From assembly GCA_902495455.1 (NCBI GenBank), contig CABUXJ010000003.1, positions 56,496 to 120,495 of the forward strand: DNA of 64,000 nt. The letters are read 5' to 3'. Of this stretch, positions 1-8,145 are shown one piece after another; the first letter of the stretch is position 1; the number at the start of each line of letters is the position of its first letter. Source of the stretch: an uncultured Prevotella sp. Lineage in GTDB: Bacteria > Bacteroidota > Bacteroidia > Bacteroidales > Bacteroidaceae. A program made the position numbers and the translations under genes. The notes beneath the pieces were generated by a model that was not told where the DNA came from, did no database searches, and saw only the letters and a program-made list of their open reading frames with translations.

Positions 1-387
1 ACATTCGTCTCGATGGGCAATCCCCACTTTGTCATATTCACGGATAACATCGACGCCGTGGACGTGGCCCGCTTAGGGGCCACCCTCGAGCGTCACCCGC
101 TGTTTCCCGAGCGCTGCAACATCGAGTTTGCGGCAATGCTTGACGACGGCCGCATCCGCACCCGCGTCTGGGAACGAGGCAGCGGCATAACCCTGGCTTG
201 CGGCACGGGGGCCTGTGCGACGGCCGTGGCAGCGGCAGTGACGGGACGTGCCGGGCGGCGGACGACGGTCGCGATGGACGGCGGCGAACTGGAGATAGAA
301 TGGAGCGAGGCCGACGGGCATGTCTACAAGACTGGGCCGTCGGCCTTTGTCTTTGACGGAGCAATAGCTCTCCCATGCCTCCCATAA
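1..387 (+). CDS. dapF: Diaminopimelate epimerase, 5' end missing
   Basis: This is the C-terminal half of DapF, which converts LL- to meso-diaminopimelate for lysine and peptidoglycan synthesis in the cytoplasm. The frame is open to the first base, so the gene begins upstream of the window. The conserved S-M-G-N-P-H segment opens the visible part, and the catalytic cysteine sits in the A-C-G-T-G-A-C-A motif at about base 200-220. In this enzyme family that cysteine is one of two that move a proton at the alpha carbon; the other lies outside the window. The next gene, dapL, starts 70 bases downstream and makes the substrate of this enzyme, so the two form a lysine/cell-wall unit. The gap contains a short run of CCCAT/CCTCCC-type repeat. 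Confidence 0.95.
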   Translation, partial: TFVSMGNPHFVIFTDNIDAVDVARLGATLERHPLFPERCNIEFAAMLDDGRIRTRVWERGSGITLACGTGACATAVAAAVTGRAGRRTTVAMDGGELEIEWSEADGHVYKTGPSAFVFDGAIALPCLP

Positions 388-457
388 TCCCCATCCCTCC
401 CATAAAGAAAGACCAAACTTCAATCAACAACATAGAAAAGAAACACCAATAAGAATT

Positions 458-1687
458 ATGGCATTAGTAAACGACCATTTCCTAAAGCTGCCGAACAACT
501 ATCTGTTCGCAGACATAGCCAAGCGAGTCAACGCCTTCCGGGTCTCCCACCCGCAGGCCCGGCTCATCAGTCTCGGCATCGGTGACGTCACACAGCCGCT
601 CTGTCCGGCCGTTACGGAAGCCATGCACAAGGCCGTCGACGAAATGGCGGCCAAGTCGACGTTCCGCGGCTACGGTCCGGAACATGGATACCAGTTCCTC
701 CGTGAGGCCATCGTCAAAAACGACTTTCTGCCCCGCGGCATACACCTCGACACCAGCGAAATCTTCATCAACGACGGCGCAAAGAGCGACACGGGCAACA
801 TTCAGGAGCTCGTGCGCTGGGACAACAGCATCGGTGTGACCGATCCGATCTATCCCGTCTATATCGACTCCAACGTGATGATAGGCCGTGCCGGCGTGTT
901 GGAGAACGGACGGTGGAGCAACGTGGTCTATATGCCATGCACGGCGGAAAACAATTTCGTCCCGCAGTTGCCCGACCGCCGCGTCGACATCATCTATCTC
1001 TGTTATCCCAACAATCCGACGGGAACGGTGATAACCAAGGAGGAGCTCCGCAAGTGGGTCAACTACGCCATCCACAACGACGCCATCATCTTCTATGACG
1101 CCGCCTACGAGGCTTACATCCGCAACCCCGAGATACCCCATTCCATCTATGAGATACGCGGGGCGCGCAAGGTGGCCGTCGAGTTCCACAGCTATTCCAA
1201 GACGGCCGGCTTCACCGGAGTGCGCTGCGGCTATACCGTCGTGCCCAAGGAGCTGACCGTCGGCACACTGGACGGACGTGAGCGCATATCGCTCAACATG
1301 CTCTGGAACCGCCGCCAGTGCACCAAGTTCAACGGCACGAGCTATATCAGCCAGCGCGCGGCGGAAGCGACATACAGTCCCGAGGGACGCCGGCAGGTGC
1401 GCGAGACCATCGACTACTACATGGCCAATGCCGCCATGATGCGCGAGACACTCACCGCGTTGGGCCTCTCGGTCTACGGCGGAGAAGACGCGCCCTATCT
1501 CTGGGTCAAGACCCCGGACGGCGCGGGCAGCTGGCAGTTTTTCGACAGTCTCCTGCGAGGAGCCAACATCGTCTGCACCCCGGGCGTGGGCTTCGGACCG
1601 AGCGGCGAGGGATATGTGCGGCTGACGGCCTTCGGAGAGCGCGAGGACTGCGAGGAGGCGATGGAGAGACTGAGGCGGTGGCTATGA
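458..1687 (+). CDS. dapL: LL-diaminopimelate aminotransferase
   Basis: 409 residues, the usual length for DapL, a PLP-dependent fold-type I aminotransferase. It makes LL-diaminopimelate directly from tetrahydrodipicolinate and glutamate, bypassing the succinylated or acetylated intermediates. The PLP-binding lysine is in S-Y-S-K-T-A-G-F-T-G near residue 248, and the Y-P-N-N-P-T-G segment near residue 186 is the conserved aminotransferase loop. The start ATG is preceded by an A-rich leader. It follows dapF on the same strand, which supports the assignment over a generic aspartate aminotransferase. DapL is the usual route in Bacteroidota. Confidence 0.95.
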   Translation: MALVNDHFLKLPNNYLFADIAKRVNAFRVSHPQARLISLGIGDVTQPLCPAVTEAMHKAVDEMAAKSTFRGYGPEHGYQFLREAIVKNDFLPRGIHLDTSEIFINDGAKSDTGNIQELVRWDNSIGVTDPIYPVYIDSNVMIGRAGVLENGRWSNVVYMPCTAENNFVPQLPDRRVDIIYLCYPNNPTGTVITKEELRKWVNYAIHNDAIIFYDAAYEAYIRNPEIPHSIYEIRGARKVAVEFHSYSKTAGFTGVRCGYTVVPKELTVGTLDGRERISLNMLWNRRQCTKFNGTSYISQRAAEATYSPEGRRQVRETIDYYMANAAMMRETLTALGLSVYGGEDAPYLWVKTPDGAGSWQFFDSLLRGANIVCTPGVGFGPSGEGYVRLTAFGEREDCEEAMERLRRWL

Positions 1688-1700
1688 AAGGCGGCCGAAC

Positions 1701-1737
1701 AACATTCTGACAACGCCCGCATAACGTTCTGACAACG
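1701..1737 (+). promoter_or_regulatory. Direct repeat upstream of glnN
   Basis: Two 15-base copies, AACATTCTGACAACG and AACGTTCTGACAACG, start 22 bases apart (1701 and 1723), about two helical turns. They lie 106 bases or more before the glnN start. Same-face spacing suits a dimeric regulator, but this is inference; the copies could also be a chance duplication. Confidence 0.3.
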
Positions 1738-1771
1738 ACCACATATAAACACAAAATAAAACAACGCGAGG

Positions 1772-1803
1772 GTCCGGCGGCAGCGCCAGGCATGCCGCCG
1801 GAC
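1772..1803 (+). terminator. Hairpin between dapL and glnN
   Basis: An 11-bp perfect stem, GTCCGGCGGCA paired with TGCCGCCGGAC, around a 10-base loop. Only a short T-containing stretch follows (ACTTTCC), so it is either a weak terminator for dapL or a structure in the glnN leader, ending 40 bases before the glnN ATG. Confidence 0.4.
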
Positions 1804-1843
1804 TTTCCACAACGACAGAAGTAACCACAAAATAGGAACAGCA

Positions 1844-4033
1844 ATGACTAATTTAAGATTTCAGGTAGTAGCGGAGGCATTCAAGAAGAAGCCTCTCGAC
1901 GTGAGCGTACCGGCCGGACGCCCCTACGAGTACTTCGGAAAGAACGTCTTCAACCGCGAGAAGATGTACAAGTATCTGCCCAAGGATGTCTATGAGAAGC
2001 TCATCGACGTCATCGACAACGGGACGCGCCTCGACCGTTCCATCGCCGACGCCGTGGCGGCAGGCATCAAGCAGTGGGCCGTGGAGAACGGTGTGACCCA
2101 CTACACCCACTGGTTTCAGCCGCTGACCGAGGGCACGGCCGAGAAGCACGACTCCTTCATCGAGCACGACCACAAGGGCGGCATGGTCGAGGAGTTCAGC
2201 GGCAAGCTCCTCGTCCAGCAGGAGCCGGACGCCTCGTCGTTCCCCAGCGGCGGCATACGCAACACGTTCGAGGCCCGCGGATATTCCGCGTGGGACCCCA
2301 CGTCGCCCGTCTTCATCATCGACGACACGCTCTGCATACCGACAATCTTCATCTCCTATACGGGCGAGGCTCTCGACTATAAGGCACCGCTGCTGCGCAC
2401 GCTCCACGCCGTCAGCGTGGCCGCGACCGACGTCTGCCGCTACTTCTATCCCGACGTAAAGAAGGTTCAGAGCAATCTCGGATGGGAACAGGAGTATTTT
2501 CTCGTCGACGAGGGACTCTACTCCGCCCGTCCCGACCTGCTGCTGACGGGCCGCACGCTCATGGGCCACGACTCGGCCAAGAACCAGCAGATGGACGACC
2601 ACTACTTCGGCACCATCCCCGACCGCGTCCAGGCATTCATGAAAGACCTTGAGGTGAAGGCGCTCGAACTGGCAATACCATGCAAGACGCGCCACAACGA
2701 GGTCGCTCCCAACCAGTTTGAGCTGGCCCCGATCTTCGAGGAGACCAACCTCGCCGTCGACCACAACATGCTCCTGATGTCGCTCATGAAGCGCGTGGCC
2801 CGCAAACACGGTTTCCGCGTGCTGCTCCACGAGAAGCCCTTCGCCGGCATCAACGGCTCCGGCAAGCACAACAACTGGAGTCTGTCGACCGACACGGGCA
2901 TACTGCTCCACGGTCCGGGCAAGACTCCGATGGACAACCTGCGCTTCGTCGTCTTCATCGTCGAGACGCTCATGGGCGTCTACCGCCACAACGGACTTCT
3001 GAAGGCAAGCATCATGAGCGCCACCAACGCCCACCGTCTGGGCGCCAACGAGGCACCGCCCGCAATCATATCGTCGTTCCTCGGCAAACAGCTCAGCGAA
3101 CTGCTCGACCACATCGAGAGGTCCGACAAGGACGAACTCTTCAACATCGTCGGCAAGCAGAGCATGAAGCTCGAAATACCCGAAATCCCCGAACTGCTCA
3201 TCGACAACACCGACCGCAACCGCACCAGCCCCTTCGCCTTCACCGGCAACCGCTTTGAGTTCCGCGCCGTGGGCTCCGAGGCCAACTGCGCGTCGGCCAT
3301 GATAGCCCTCAACTCGGCCGTGGCCGAAGCCCTTGTCGACTTCAAGGCGCGTGTCGACGCACTCATCGCCAAGGGTGAGGACAAGACCGGAGCCATCATC
3401 GATGTCGTCCGCGAGGACATCAAGACCTGCCGTCCCATCCGCTTCGACGGCAACGGCTACAGCGATGAATGGGTCGAGGAGGCCAAGAAACGCGGTCTCG
3501 ACTGCGAGACGAGCTGTCCGGTCATCTTCGAGCGCTACCTCGACGAGGCGAGTGTCCGCATGTTTGAGCGCCTCAACGTCATGTCGCGCAAGGAACTGGA
3601 GGCGCGCAACGAGGTGAAGTGGGAGACGTACACGAAAAAGATACAGATCGAGGCGCGCGTCATGGGTGATCTCTCGATGAACCACATCATCCCCGTGGCA
3701 ACCCACTACCAGAGCAAACTGCTCAAGAACGTGGAGAACATGCACAGCATCTTCCCTTCCGAAAAGGCGGACAAGCTGTCGGCACGCAACATCAAGATCA
3801 TCGAGGAAATCGCCGAGCGCACCGCCGCCATCGAACACGGTGTGGAGGAACTCGTCGCAGCGCGCAAGGTGGCAAACAAGATTGACAACGAGCATGACAA
3901 GGCCATAGCCTATCACGACAATGTCGCGCCGAAGATGGAGACAATCCGCTATCAGATCGACAAACTGGAGCTCATCGTCGAAGACCAGCTCTGGACGCTG
4001 CCGAAATATCGTGAACTGCTGTTCATCAGATAG
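1844..4033 (+). CDS. glnN: Glutamine synthetase, type III
   Basis: A 729-residue GSIII, the large glutamine synthetase typical of Bacteroidota (type I enzymes are near 470 residues). It joins ammonium to glutamate using ATP in the cytoplasm. The N-terminal V-F-N-R-E-K-M-Y-K-Y-L segment, the metal-binding W-E-Q-E-Y-F-L, the H-N-E-V-A-P-N-Q-F-E loop and N-G-S-G-K-H-N-N-W-S are all visible. The C-terminal 180 residues form the helical extension characteristic of the family. The start follows a short A-rich leader. A strong terminator lies 67 bases after the stop, so the gene is probably transcribed alone or with dapL. The 15-base direct repeat upstream could be involved in nitrogen control, but no known operator is recognised. 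Confidence 0.96.
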   Translation: MTNLRFQVVAEAFKKKPLDVSVPAGRPYEYFGKNVFNREKMYKYLPKDVYEKLIDVIDNGTRLDRSIADAVAAGIKQWAVENGVTHYTHWFQPLTEGTAEKHDSFIEHDHKGGMVEEFSGKLLVQQEPDASSFPSGGIRNTFEARGYSAWDPTSPVFIIDDTLCIPTIFISYTGEALDYKAPLLRTLHAVSVAATDVCRYFYPDVKKVQSNLGWEQEYFLVDEGLYSARPDLLLTGRTLMGHDSAKNQQMDDHYFGTIPDRVQAFMKDLEVKALELAIPCKTRHNEVAPNQFELAPIFEETNLAVDHNMLLMSLMKRVARKHGFRVLLHEKPFAGINGSGKHNNWSLSTDTGILLHGPGKTPMDNLRFVVFIVETLMGVYRHNGLLKASIMSATNAHRLGANEAPPAIISSFLGKQLSELLDHIERSDKDELFNIVGKQSMKLEIPEIPELLIDNTDRNRTSPFAFTGNRFEFRAVGSEANCASAMIALNSAVAEALVDFKARVDALIAKGEDKTGAIIDVVREDIKTCRPIRFDGNGYSDEWVEEAKKRGLDCETSCPVIFERYLDEASVRMFERLNVMSRKELEARNEVKWETYTKKIQIEARVMGDLSMNHIIPVATHYQSKLLKNVENMHSIFPSEKADKLSARNIKIIEEIAERTAAIEHGVEELVAARKVANKIDNEHDKAIAYHDNVAPKMETIRYQIDKLELIVEDQLWTLPKYRELLFIR

Positions 4034-4100
4034 CCACATCAATTTTCCCAAGAGACAAAGCAGACAATCTATTTCTTTTTTTGGTTGTTTGAAGTTTGCT

Positions 4101-4135
4101 GCGGGGCGACACCGGGAGGTGTCGCCCCGCTTTTT
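4101..4135 (+). terminator. Rho-independent terminator of glnN
   Basis: A 13-bp perfect GC-rich stem, GCGGGGCGACACC with GGTGTCGCCCCGC, a 4-base loop and a run of five T. Confidence 0.93.
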
Positions 4136-4239
4136 CATTCTGTCTAAGGAGTTTTTACGTTCTCCCTACGAAACTTTTTCATTCTGCTTCCGGCCGTCAA
4201 TGACACGCCAAGACGCCTTCTTTCATACAGAGCGCCATG

Positions 4240-4770
4240 TCTGTCAATAAAATTCTGAATTTAACGCCGTTTTTCTGGCCCACTTTCCAAAATTTTTCGG
4301 CCACGCTCCCAAATTTTCAAGTCTCGCGAAGATCAAAATCGGGCCGTTTTTTCGGTGAAAAAATCACTGTTTTTGCAAACTGCTGGCAGACAGGTATTTA
4401 TGAGTGGCGTCAGCTCTCCCTCCCCTTGGGGAGGGCCGGGGTGGGGCCCCGTAAGGCCCTCCTTGCTCTGCCGCGGGGCTGCTATTGCATCGCAACGGGG
4501 CCGCCGTTGCAACATGACGGCGTGCTCGTTGCAACCCCGCGGGGGCCCCGTTGCTCGCCGAACTCCGTTTTTTTGCCCTTTTTCGGTAATCAAAAACTCG
4601 CGAAGTTTTGTAAAAATGAAGAGCCGCGGGGCCCTTACGGGGATGTTTGAAGCCGCAGGTCTCTCCCCCTTGGGGGAGCCGGAGGGGGCCGTCGGTAGGC
4701 TTTAAGGCCCTTATTGCTCATGAAAACGCAAATCTTCAAGCATTTTTCCAAACACGGTTTTGTAAACATT
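4240..4770 (+). repeat. Dispersed intergenic repeat, copy A (type 1)
   Basis: About 530 bases with no credible gene. It matches the segment at 37390-37910 in inverted orientation along almost its whole length. Landmarks: a left edge with CCAAAATTTTTCGGCC, a CCTCCCCTTGGGGAGG palindrome, the core with CGCAACGGGGCCGCCGTTGC and related GTTGC units, then AGCCGCGGGGCCC, a second CCCCCTTGGGGG palindrome and TAAGGCCCTTATTGCTCAT. Three further elements (about 14440, 48790 and 63270) share the core style but differ in the flanks. No transposase is present. Open frames in it are short and run through the repeat units. Confidence 0.75.
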
Positions 4771-4811
4771 TATCAAACATCCACCTACAATCCACCTACA
4801 CCCCACTCCAA

Positions 4812-4952
4812 CGAAGGTGTTGCAGAACGCACACGGTAGGGACATATTCTTGTATTTGTCCGCAAGTAACGTATTGATATTAATATTAATCATTTTTCTT
4901 GCGGACAAATACAAGAATATGTCCCTACCGTGTGCGTTCTGCAACACCTTCG
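4812..4952. repeat. Long-hairpin element (MITE-like), copy 1
   Basis: Perfect inverted arms of 55 bases (4812-4866 and 4898-4952) around a 31-base AT-rich loop. The outer part is GGTGTTGCAGAACGCACACG; the inner part, GGTAGGGACATATTC and TTGTATTTGTCCGC, recurs at about 24.6, 34.8, 48.7, 59.1 and 62.7 kb. Looks like a non-autonomous transposable hairpin. Confidence 0.75.
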
Positions 4953-4974
4953 GGTCTGATATGCTTTAAGGTAT

Positions 4975-5100
4975 TCAAGCTCCCTCCCTTTGGGAGGGTT
5001 GGGGTGGGTTGTAGGTGGGTGTGTAGATGGGTGTGTAGGTGGGTGTGTAGGTGGGTGTGTAGGTGGGTGTGTAGGTGGGTTGGGGTGGGTTGTTGAAAAA
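4975..5100 (+). repeat. Palindrome and 12-bp tandem array before rpoN
   Basis: A CCTCCCTTTGGGAGG palindrome is followed at 5011-5082 by about six copies of a 12-base unit, GTAGGTGGGTGT, one with a substitution. The array ends some 35 bases before the rpoN promoter. G-rich, strand-asymmetric and likely to vary in copy number. Confidence 0.85.
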
Positions 5101-5115
5101 ACAAACGGGTTTTGT

Positions 5116-5146
5116 TTTGTTATTCCCACGGTTTGAAGTATCTTTG
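5116..5146 (+). promoter_or_regulatory. rpoN promoter, Bacteroidota type
   Basis: TTTG at 5116-5119, a 19-base spacer and TATCTTTG at 5139-5146 match the Bacteroidota consensus TTTG-N19-TAnnTTTG exactly. The rpoN ATG is 25 bases further on. Confidence 0.8.
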
Positions 5147-5170
5147 CAGAACATAAAACAACAAATCGCT

Positions 5171-6688
5171 ATGGCTCAAAGTCAGGTTCAGGTCGAAAAG
5201 CAGGAACAGGCGCTCAGGCAGACGCAGAACTTCTCGCAACAACAGTTGTTGCAGGCACAGCTCATCGAACTGCCGCTCAACCAGCTCGTGGACCGCATCA
5301 ACGCCGAAATGGACGACAATCCGGCTCTCGAAGCCGCATCGCCCGACGACGGCATTGACGCGGAACATGACATCTATGACGACGGCAGAAGCAGCACGGA
5401 CGACAGCAGTGACGATGATTTCGACGCACGCACGGAGCGTGAGGAACGCATGTCGGCACTGGACGAGGCTCTCAGCAGCATCGGACGCGACGACGAGGAA
5501 TTGCCCGTATATAGCGGCGGCCACAACCAGACGGACGAACGCGAAGACATGGTCTATGGCGACAGCATCTCTTTCTACGACCAACTGAAGCAGCAGATGG
5601 CCGAGACAGACATCGACGACCGCCGGCGCGAAATCATGGAATACCTGATCGGGTCGCTTGACGACGACGGACTGTTGCGCAAGACGTCCGACTCCATCGC
5701 CGACGAACTGACCATCTATCACGGCATGGATGTCACCGAGGCTGATGTCGAGGAGGTCGTCGGCATGCTCCAGGACTTCGACCCGCCGGGCATAGGTGCG
5801 CGCACGCTTCAGGAGTGCCTCCTGTTGCAGATCGGCCGTCGCCCGCCGTCACGTCTGAAGGACTTGATGGAGGAGGTGATAAACCACCATTTTGACGCTT
5901 TCACGAAGAAACATTGGGACCGTCTGCAATCGGCACTGTCGCTGACAGAACTCCAGACGGAGACGCTGATAGCCGAACTGCGGCGGCTCAACCCTAAACC
6001 CGGAGCGGCAATGGGCGAGACGGTGGGACGCGGGATGCACCAGATCACGCCCGACTTCATCGTCGACACCAACGACGACGGCTCGGTGACATTTGCGCTC
6101 AACACGGGAGACATCCCCGAGCTTCACGTCTCGCAGTCGTTTGCCGACACACTCAAGGAGTATCAGGACAACCGCGCCGGCATGAGCCGACAGATGAAGG
6201 AAGCCCTGCTGTACACGAAGAAGAAGGTCGAGGCCGCACAGGGATTTATCGAGGCCATCAAGGTCCGCAGACGGACGCTCACCACGACGATGGAGGCCAT
6301 CATCCACTGGCAGCACCGCTTCTTTGAAGACGGCGACGAAGCGTCGCTCCGCCCGATGATTCTCAAGGACATCGCCGAGCGGACGGGGCTTGACATATCG
6401 ACAATATCGCGCGTGAGCAACAGCAAGTATGCACAGACGCGCTGGGGCACGTTCCCCCTGCGCCACTTCTTCAGCGACAGCTATGTCACTGAGAGCGGCG
6501 AGGAACTGTCGACGCGCAGCATAAAGGCGGCGCTGAAGGATATCATCGACGCCGAAGACAAACGCAAGCCGCTCAACGACGACGCCATCCGCGAACAGTT
6601 GGCGGCAAAGGGCTATCCGATAGCGCGGCGCACGGTGGCGAAATATCGCGAGCAGTTGGGCATACCGATTGCGCGACTCAGAAAATAG
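5171..6688 (+). CDS. rpoN: RNA polymerase sigma-54 factor
   Basis: 505 residues. Sigma-54 directs RNA polymerase to -24/-12 promoters that need enhancer-binding ATPases. Region I is the Gln/Leu-rich start (Q-N-F-S-Q-Q-Q-L-L-Q-A-Q-L), region II is an Asp/Glu-rich linker at about 55-130, and the RpoN box A-R-R-T-V-A-K-Y-R-E is at about 486-495. The ATG at 5171 was chosen because the frame extends upstream only through the tandem repeat and promoter, and because family members begin shortly before the Gln-rich segment. No enhancer-binding protein is adjacent. The next gene starts 28 bases downstream and may be co-transcribed. Confidence 0.95.
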   Translation: MAQSQVQVEKQEQALRQTQNFSQQQLLQAQLIELPLNQLVDRINAEMDDNPALEAASPDDGIDAEHDIYDDGRSSTDDSSDDDFDARTEREERMSALDEALSSIGRDDEELPVYSGGHNQTDEREDMVYGDSISFYDQLKQQMAETDIDDRRREIMEYLIGSLDDDGLLRKTSDSIADELTIYHGMDVTEADVEEVVGMLQDFDPPGIGARTLQECLLLQIGRRPPSRLKDLMEEVINHHFDAFTKKHWDRLQSALSLTELQTETLIAELRRLNPKPGAAMGETVGRGMHQITPDFIVDTNDDGSVTFALNTGDIPELHVSQSFADTLKEYQDNRAGMSRQMKEALLYTKKKVEAAQGFIEAIKVRRRTLTTTMEAIIHWQHRFFEDGDEASLRPMILKDIAERTGLDISTISRVSNSKYAQTRWGTFPLRHFFSDSYVTESGEELSTRSIKAALKDIIDAEDKRKPLNDDAIREQLAAKGYPIARRTVAKYREQLGIPIARLRK

Positions 6689-6716
6689 TTTCGGGTGCGA
6701 AAACCCAAAGACAAAG

Positions 6717-7388
6717 ATGCAGAACAATAATAATGCCAGGCGGCTCCCACACCTGAGAGTTCCGAGACGTTCACGGACCAAGACCATGATAGCGTCAGCC
6801 AAGATGCTCAGTCTGCTGTTCATACCTTTCTATCTGCCGTTAGTGGGGCTGATAGCATTGTTCGTGTTCAGCTATCTGAGCCTCCTGCCGTTGGCATACA
6901 AGGCGGTGGTGCTGGCGATAGTCGGCTTCTTCACCGTGGTGATGCCCACGGCACTCATCCGTCTCTACCGCCGCTGTCAGGGATGGCGGCTCGCGGAACT
7001 GGAGCATAAGGAGCGGCGCATGGTGCCCTACGTGATCTCCATCATGTGCTATTTCTCCTGCGTCTACTTCATGGAGCGCATGCACATCCCCCACTTCATG
7101 GGCAGCATCGTCATCGCGGCACTGGTCATCCAGATAGTCTGTGCGGTGGTCAACGCGTGGTGGAAGATAAGCATACACACGGCATCCATCGGTGGCGTGG
7201 CGGGAGCGCTGTTCTCGTTTGCCGAGATATTCGGCTTCAATCCGGTCTGGTGGCTCTGCATCGTCTTCCTCTTGGCCGGCGTGCTCGGCACCAGCCGAAT
7301 GATGCTGCGCCAGAACTCGCTGTCACAGGTCGTCGGCGGCTTCTGCATCGGCGCCGTATGCTCGGCCGTGACGATATTGGTGAATTAG
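6717..7388 (+). CDS. PAP2-like integral membrane protein
   Basis: 223 residues with about six hydrophobic segments. The C-terminal half has S-I-H-T-A-S-I-G-G and G-T-S-R-M-M-L-R-Q-N-S-L-S-Q-V-V-G-G, which resemble the two distal motifs of PAP2 phosphatases (S-G-H and S-R-x5-H-x3-D). The catalytic histidine of the last motif appears replaced by Asn or displaced, so activity is uncertain. A start at 6717 avoids overlap with rpoN; an in-frame ATG at 6669 would overlap it, and one at about 6786 would begin just before the first membrane segment. Function is not known; lipid phosphate metabolism is only an inference from the fold. Confidence 0.6.
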   Translation: MQNNNNARRLPHLRVPRRSRTKTMIASAKMLSLLFIPFYLPLVGLIALFVFSYLSLLPLAYKAVVLAIVGFFTVVMPTALIRLYRRCQGWRLAELEHKERRMVPYVISIMCYFSCVYFMERMHIPHFMGSIVIAALVIQIVCAVVNAWWKISIHTASIGGVAGALFSFAEIFGFNPVWWLCIVFLLAGVLGTSRMMLRQNSLSQVVGGFCIGAVCSAVTILVN

Positions 7389-7396
7389 AATATAAC

Positions 7397-7462
7397 TAAG
7401 GTCCTTAAGATCCTTAATGACTTTAAAGTCCTTAAAGACCTTAAAGACCTTAAAGTCATTAA
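7397..7462 (+). repeat. TTAAAGACC-type tandem array
   Basis: About seven imperfect 9-10 base units of CTTAAAGAC / CCTTAAAGT in the purE leader, ending 16 bases before the ATG. A sister array precedes the OPT transporter at 10840-10884. The units are self-complementary (TTTAAAG, CTTAAG), so the leader RNA could fold in several registers. Confidence 0.8.
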
Positions 7463-7477
7463 AAGCAAAAAAAGAAT

Positions 7478-7984
7478 ATGAACCCATCAGTAAGTATAAT
7501 CATGGGCAGCACAAGCGACCTGCCCGTCATGGAAAAAGCCTGCAAATTCCTCAACGACATGCAGGTGCCGTTTGAAGTTAATGCCCTTTCAGCCCATCGC
7601 ACCCCCGACGCCGTCGAGGAGTTTGCACGTGGCGCAAAGGAGCGCGGTGTGAAAGTGATCATTGCCGGAGCCGGCATGGCTGCCGCATTGCCCGGTGTCA
7701 TAGCCGCCTCGACGACACTGCCGGTCATCGGTGTGCCCATCAAGGGGATGCTCGACGGACTGGACGCCATGCTCAGCATCATCCAGATGCCTCCCGGAAT
7801 ACCCGTCGCAACAGTCGGTGTCAACGGTGCGCAGAACGCCGCAATCCTGGCCGTGGAGATGATGGCGCTGGCTGACGAAGCGCTCGCCGCCCGCCTCGCA
7901 GAGTTCAAAAACGGACTGAAAGAGAAGATAGAGAAGGCCAACAAGGAACTGGCCGAAGTGAAATATGATTTTAAAACAAACTAA
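7478..7984 (+). CDS. purE: N5-carboxyaminoimidazole ribonucleotide mutase
   Basis: 168 residues, class I PurE. It moves the carboxyl group of N5-CAIR to give CAIR in purine synthesis and normally works with PurK, which is not in the window. The signature I-M-G-S-T-S-D-L-P-V-M and the S-A-H-R-T-P loop that carries the catalytic His are present, as is the G-A-G-M-A-A-A-L-P-G-V segment. The C-terminal helix is Lys/Glu-rich. Pairing with ispG downstream is common in Bacteroidales. Confidence 0.95.
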   Translation: MNPSVSIIMGSTSDLPVMEKACKFLNDMQVPFEVNALSAHRTPDAVEEFARGAKERGVKVIIAGAGMAAALPGVIAASTTLPVIGVPIKGMLDGLDAMLSIIQMPPGIPVATVGVNGAQNAAILAVEMMALADEALAARLAEFKNGLKEKIEKANKELAEVKYDFKTN

Positions 7985-7991
7985 GAGTTTG

Positions 7992-8119
7992 TTAAATGAA
8001 GAGTGAAGAATGAAGAGTGAAGAATTTGCTACCTCCGTTCCAACGTTGCTTCATAATGTTAGCAATGCGGGAAAGGCGGCAGCAAATTCTTCACTCTTCA
8101 TTCTTCACTCTTCATTTAA
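7992..8119. repeat. Inverted repeat of GAAGAGTGAAGAAT units
   Basis: Perfect 39-base arms (7992-8030 and 8081-8119) built of GAAGAGTGAAGAAT units and ending in TTTGCT. Single-armed relatives are at 23722-23775, inside the folP frame, and 38735-38790. It fills the purE-ispG gap and could also form a strong hairpin in the transcript. Confidence 0.85.
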
Positions 8120-8145
8120 TTAATTCTTCCCTCTTCATTTTTATT

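Noticed and set aside
1853..4138. A 761-codon frame on the minus strand opposite glnN
   Set aside because: It is the antisense shadow of a GC-rich, codon-biased gene; the plus strand encodes a complete GSIII with all motifs.
4333..4705. Short open frames inside repeat copies A and B
   Set aside because: They read through palindromic GC units, differ between copies and lack any protein feature.
7397..7462. Purine riboswitch before purE
   Set aside because: The leader is a simple tandem array without the conserved junction sequences of a purine riboswitch.
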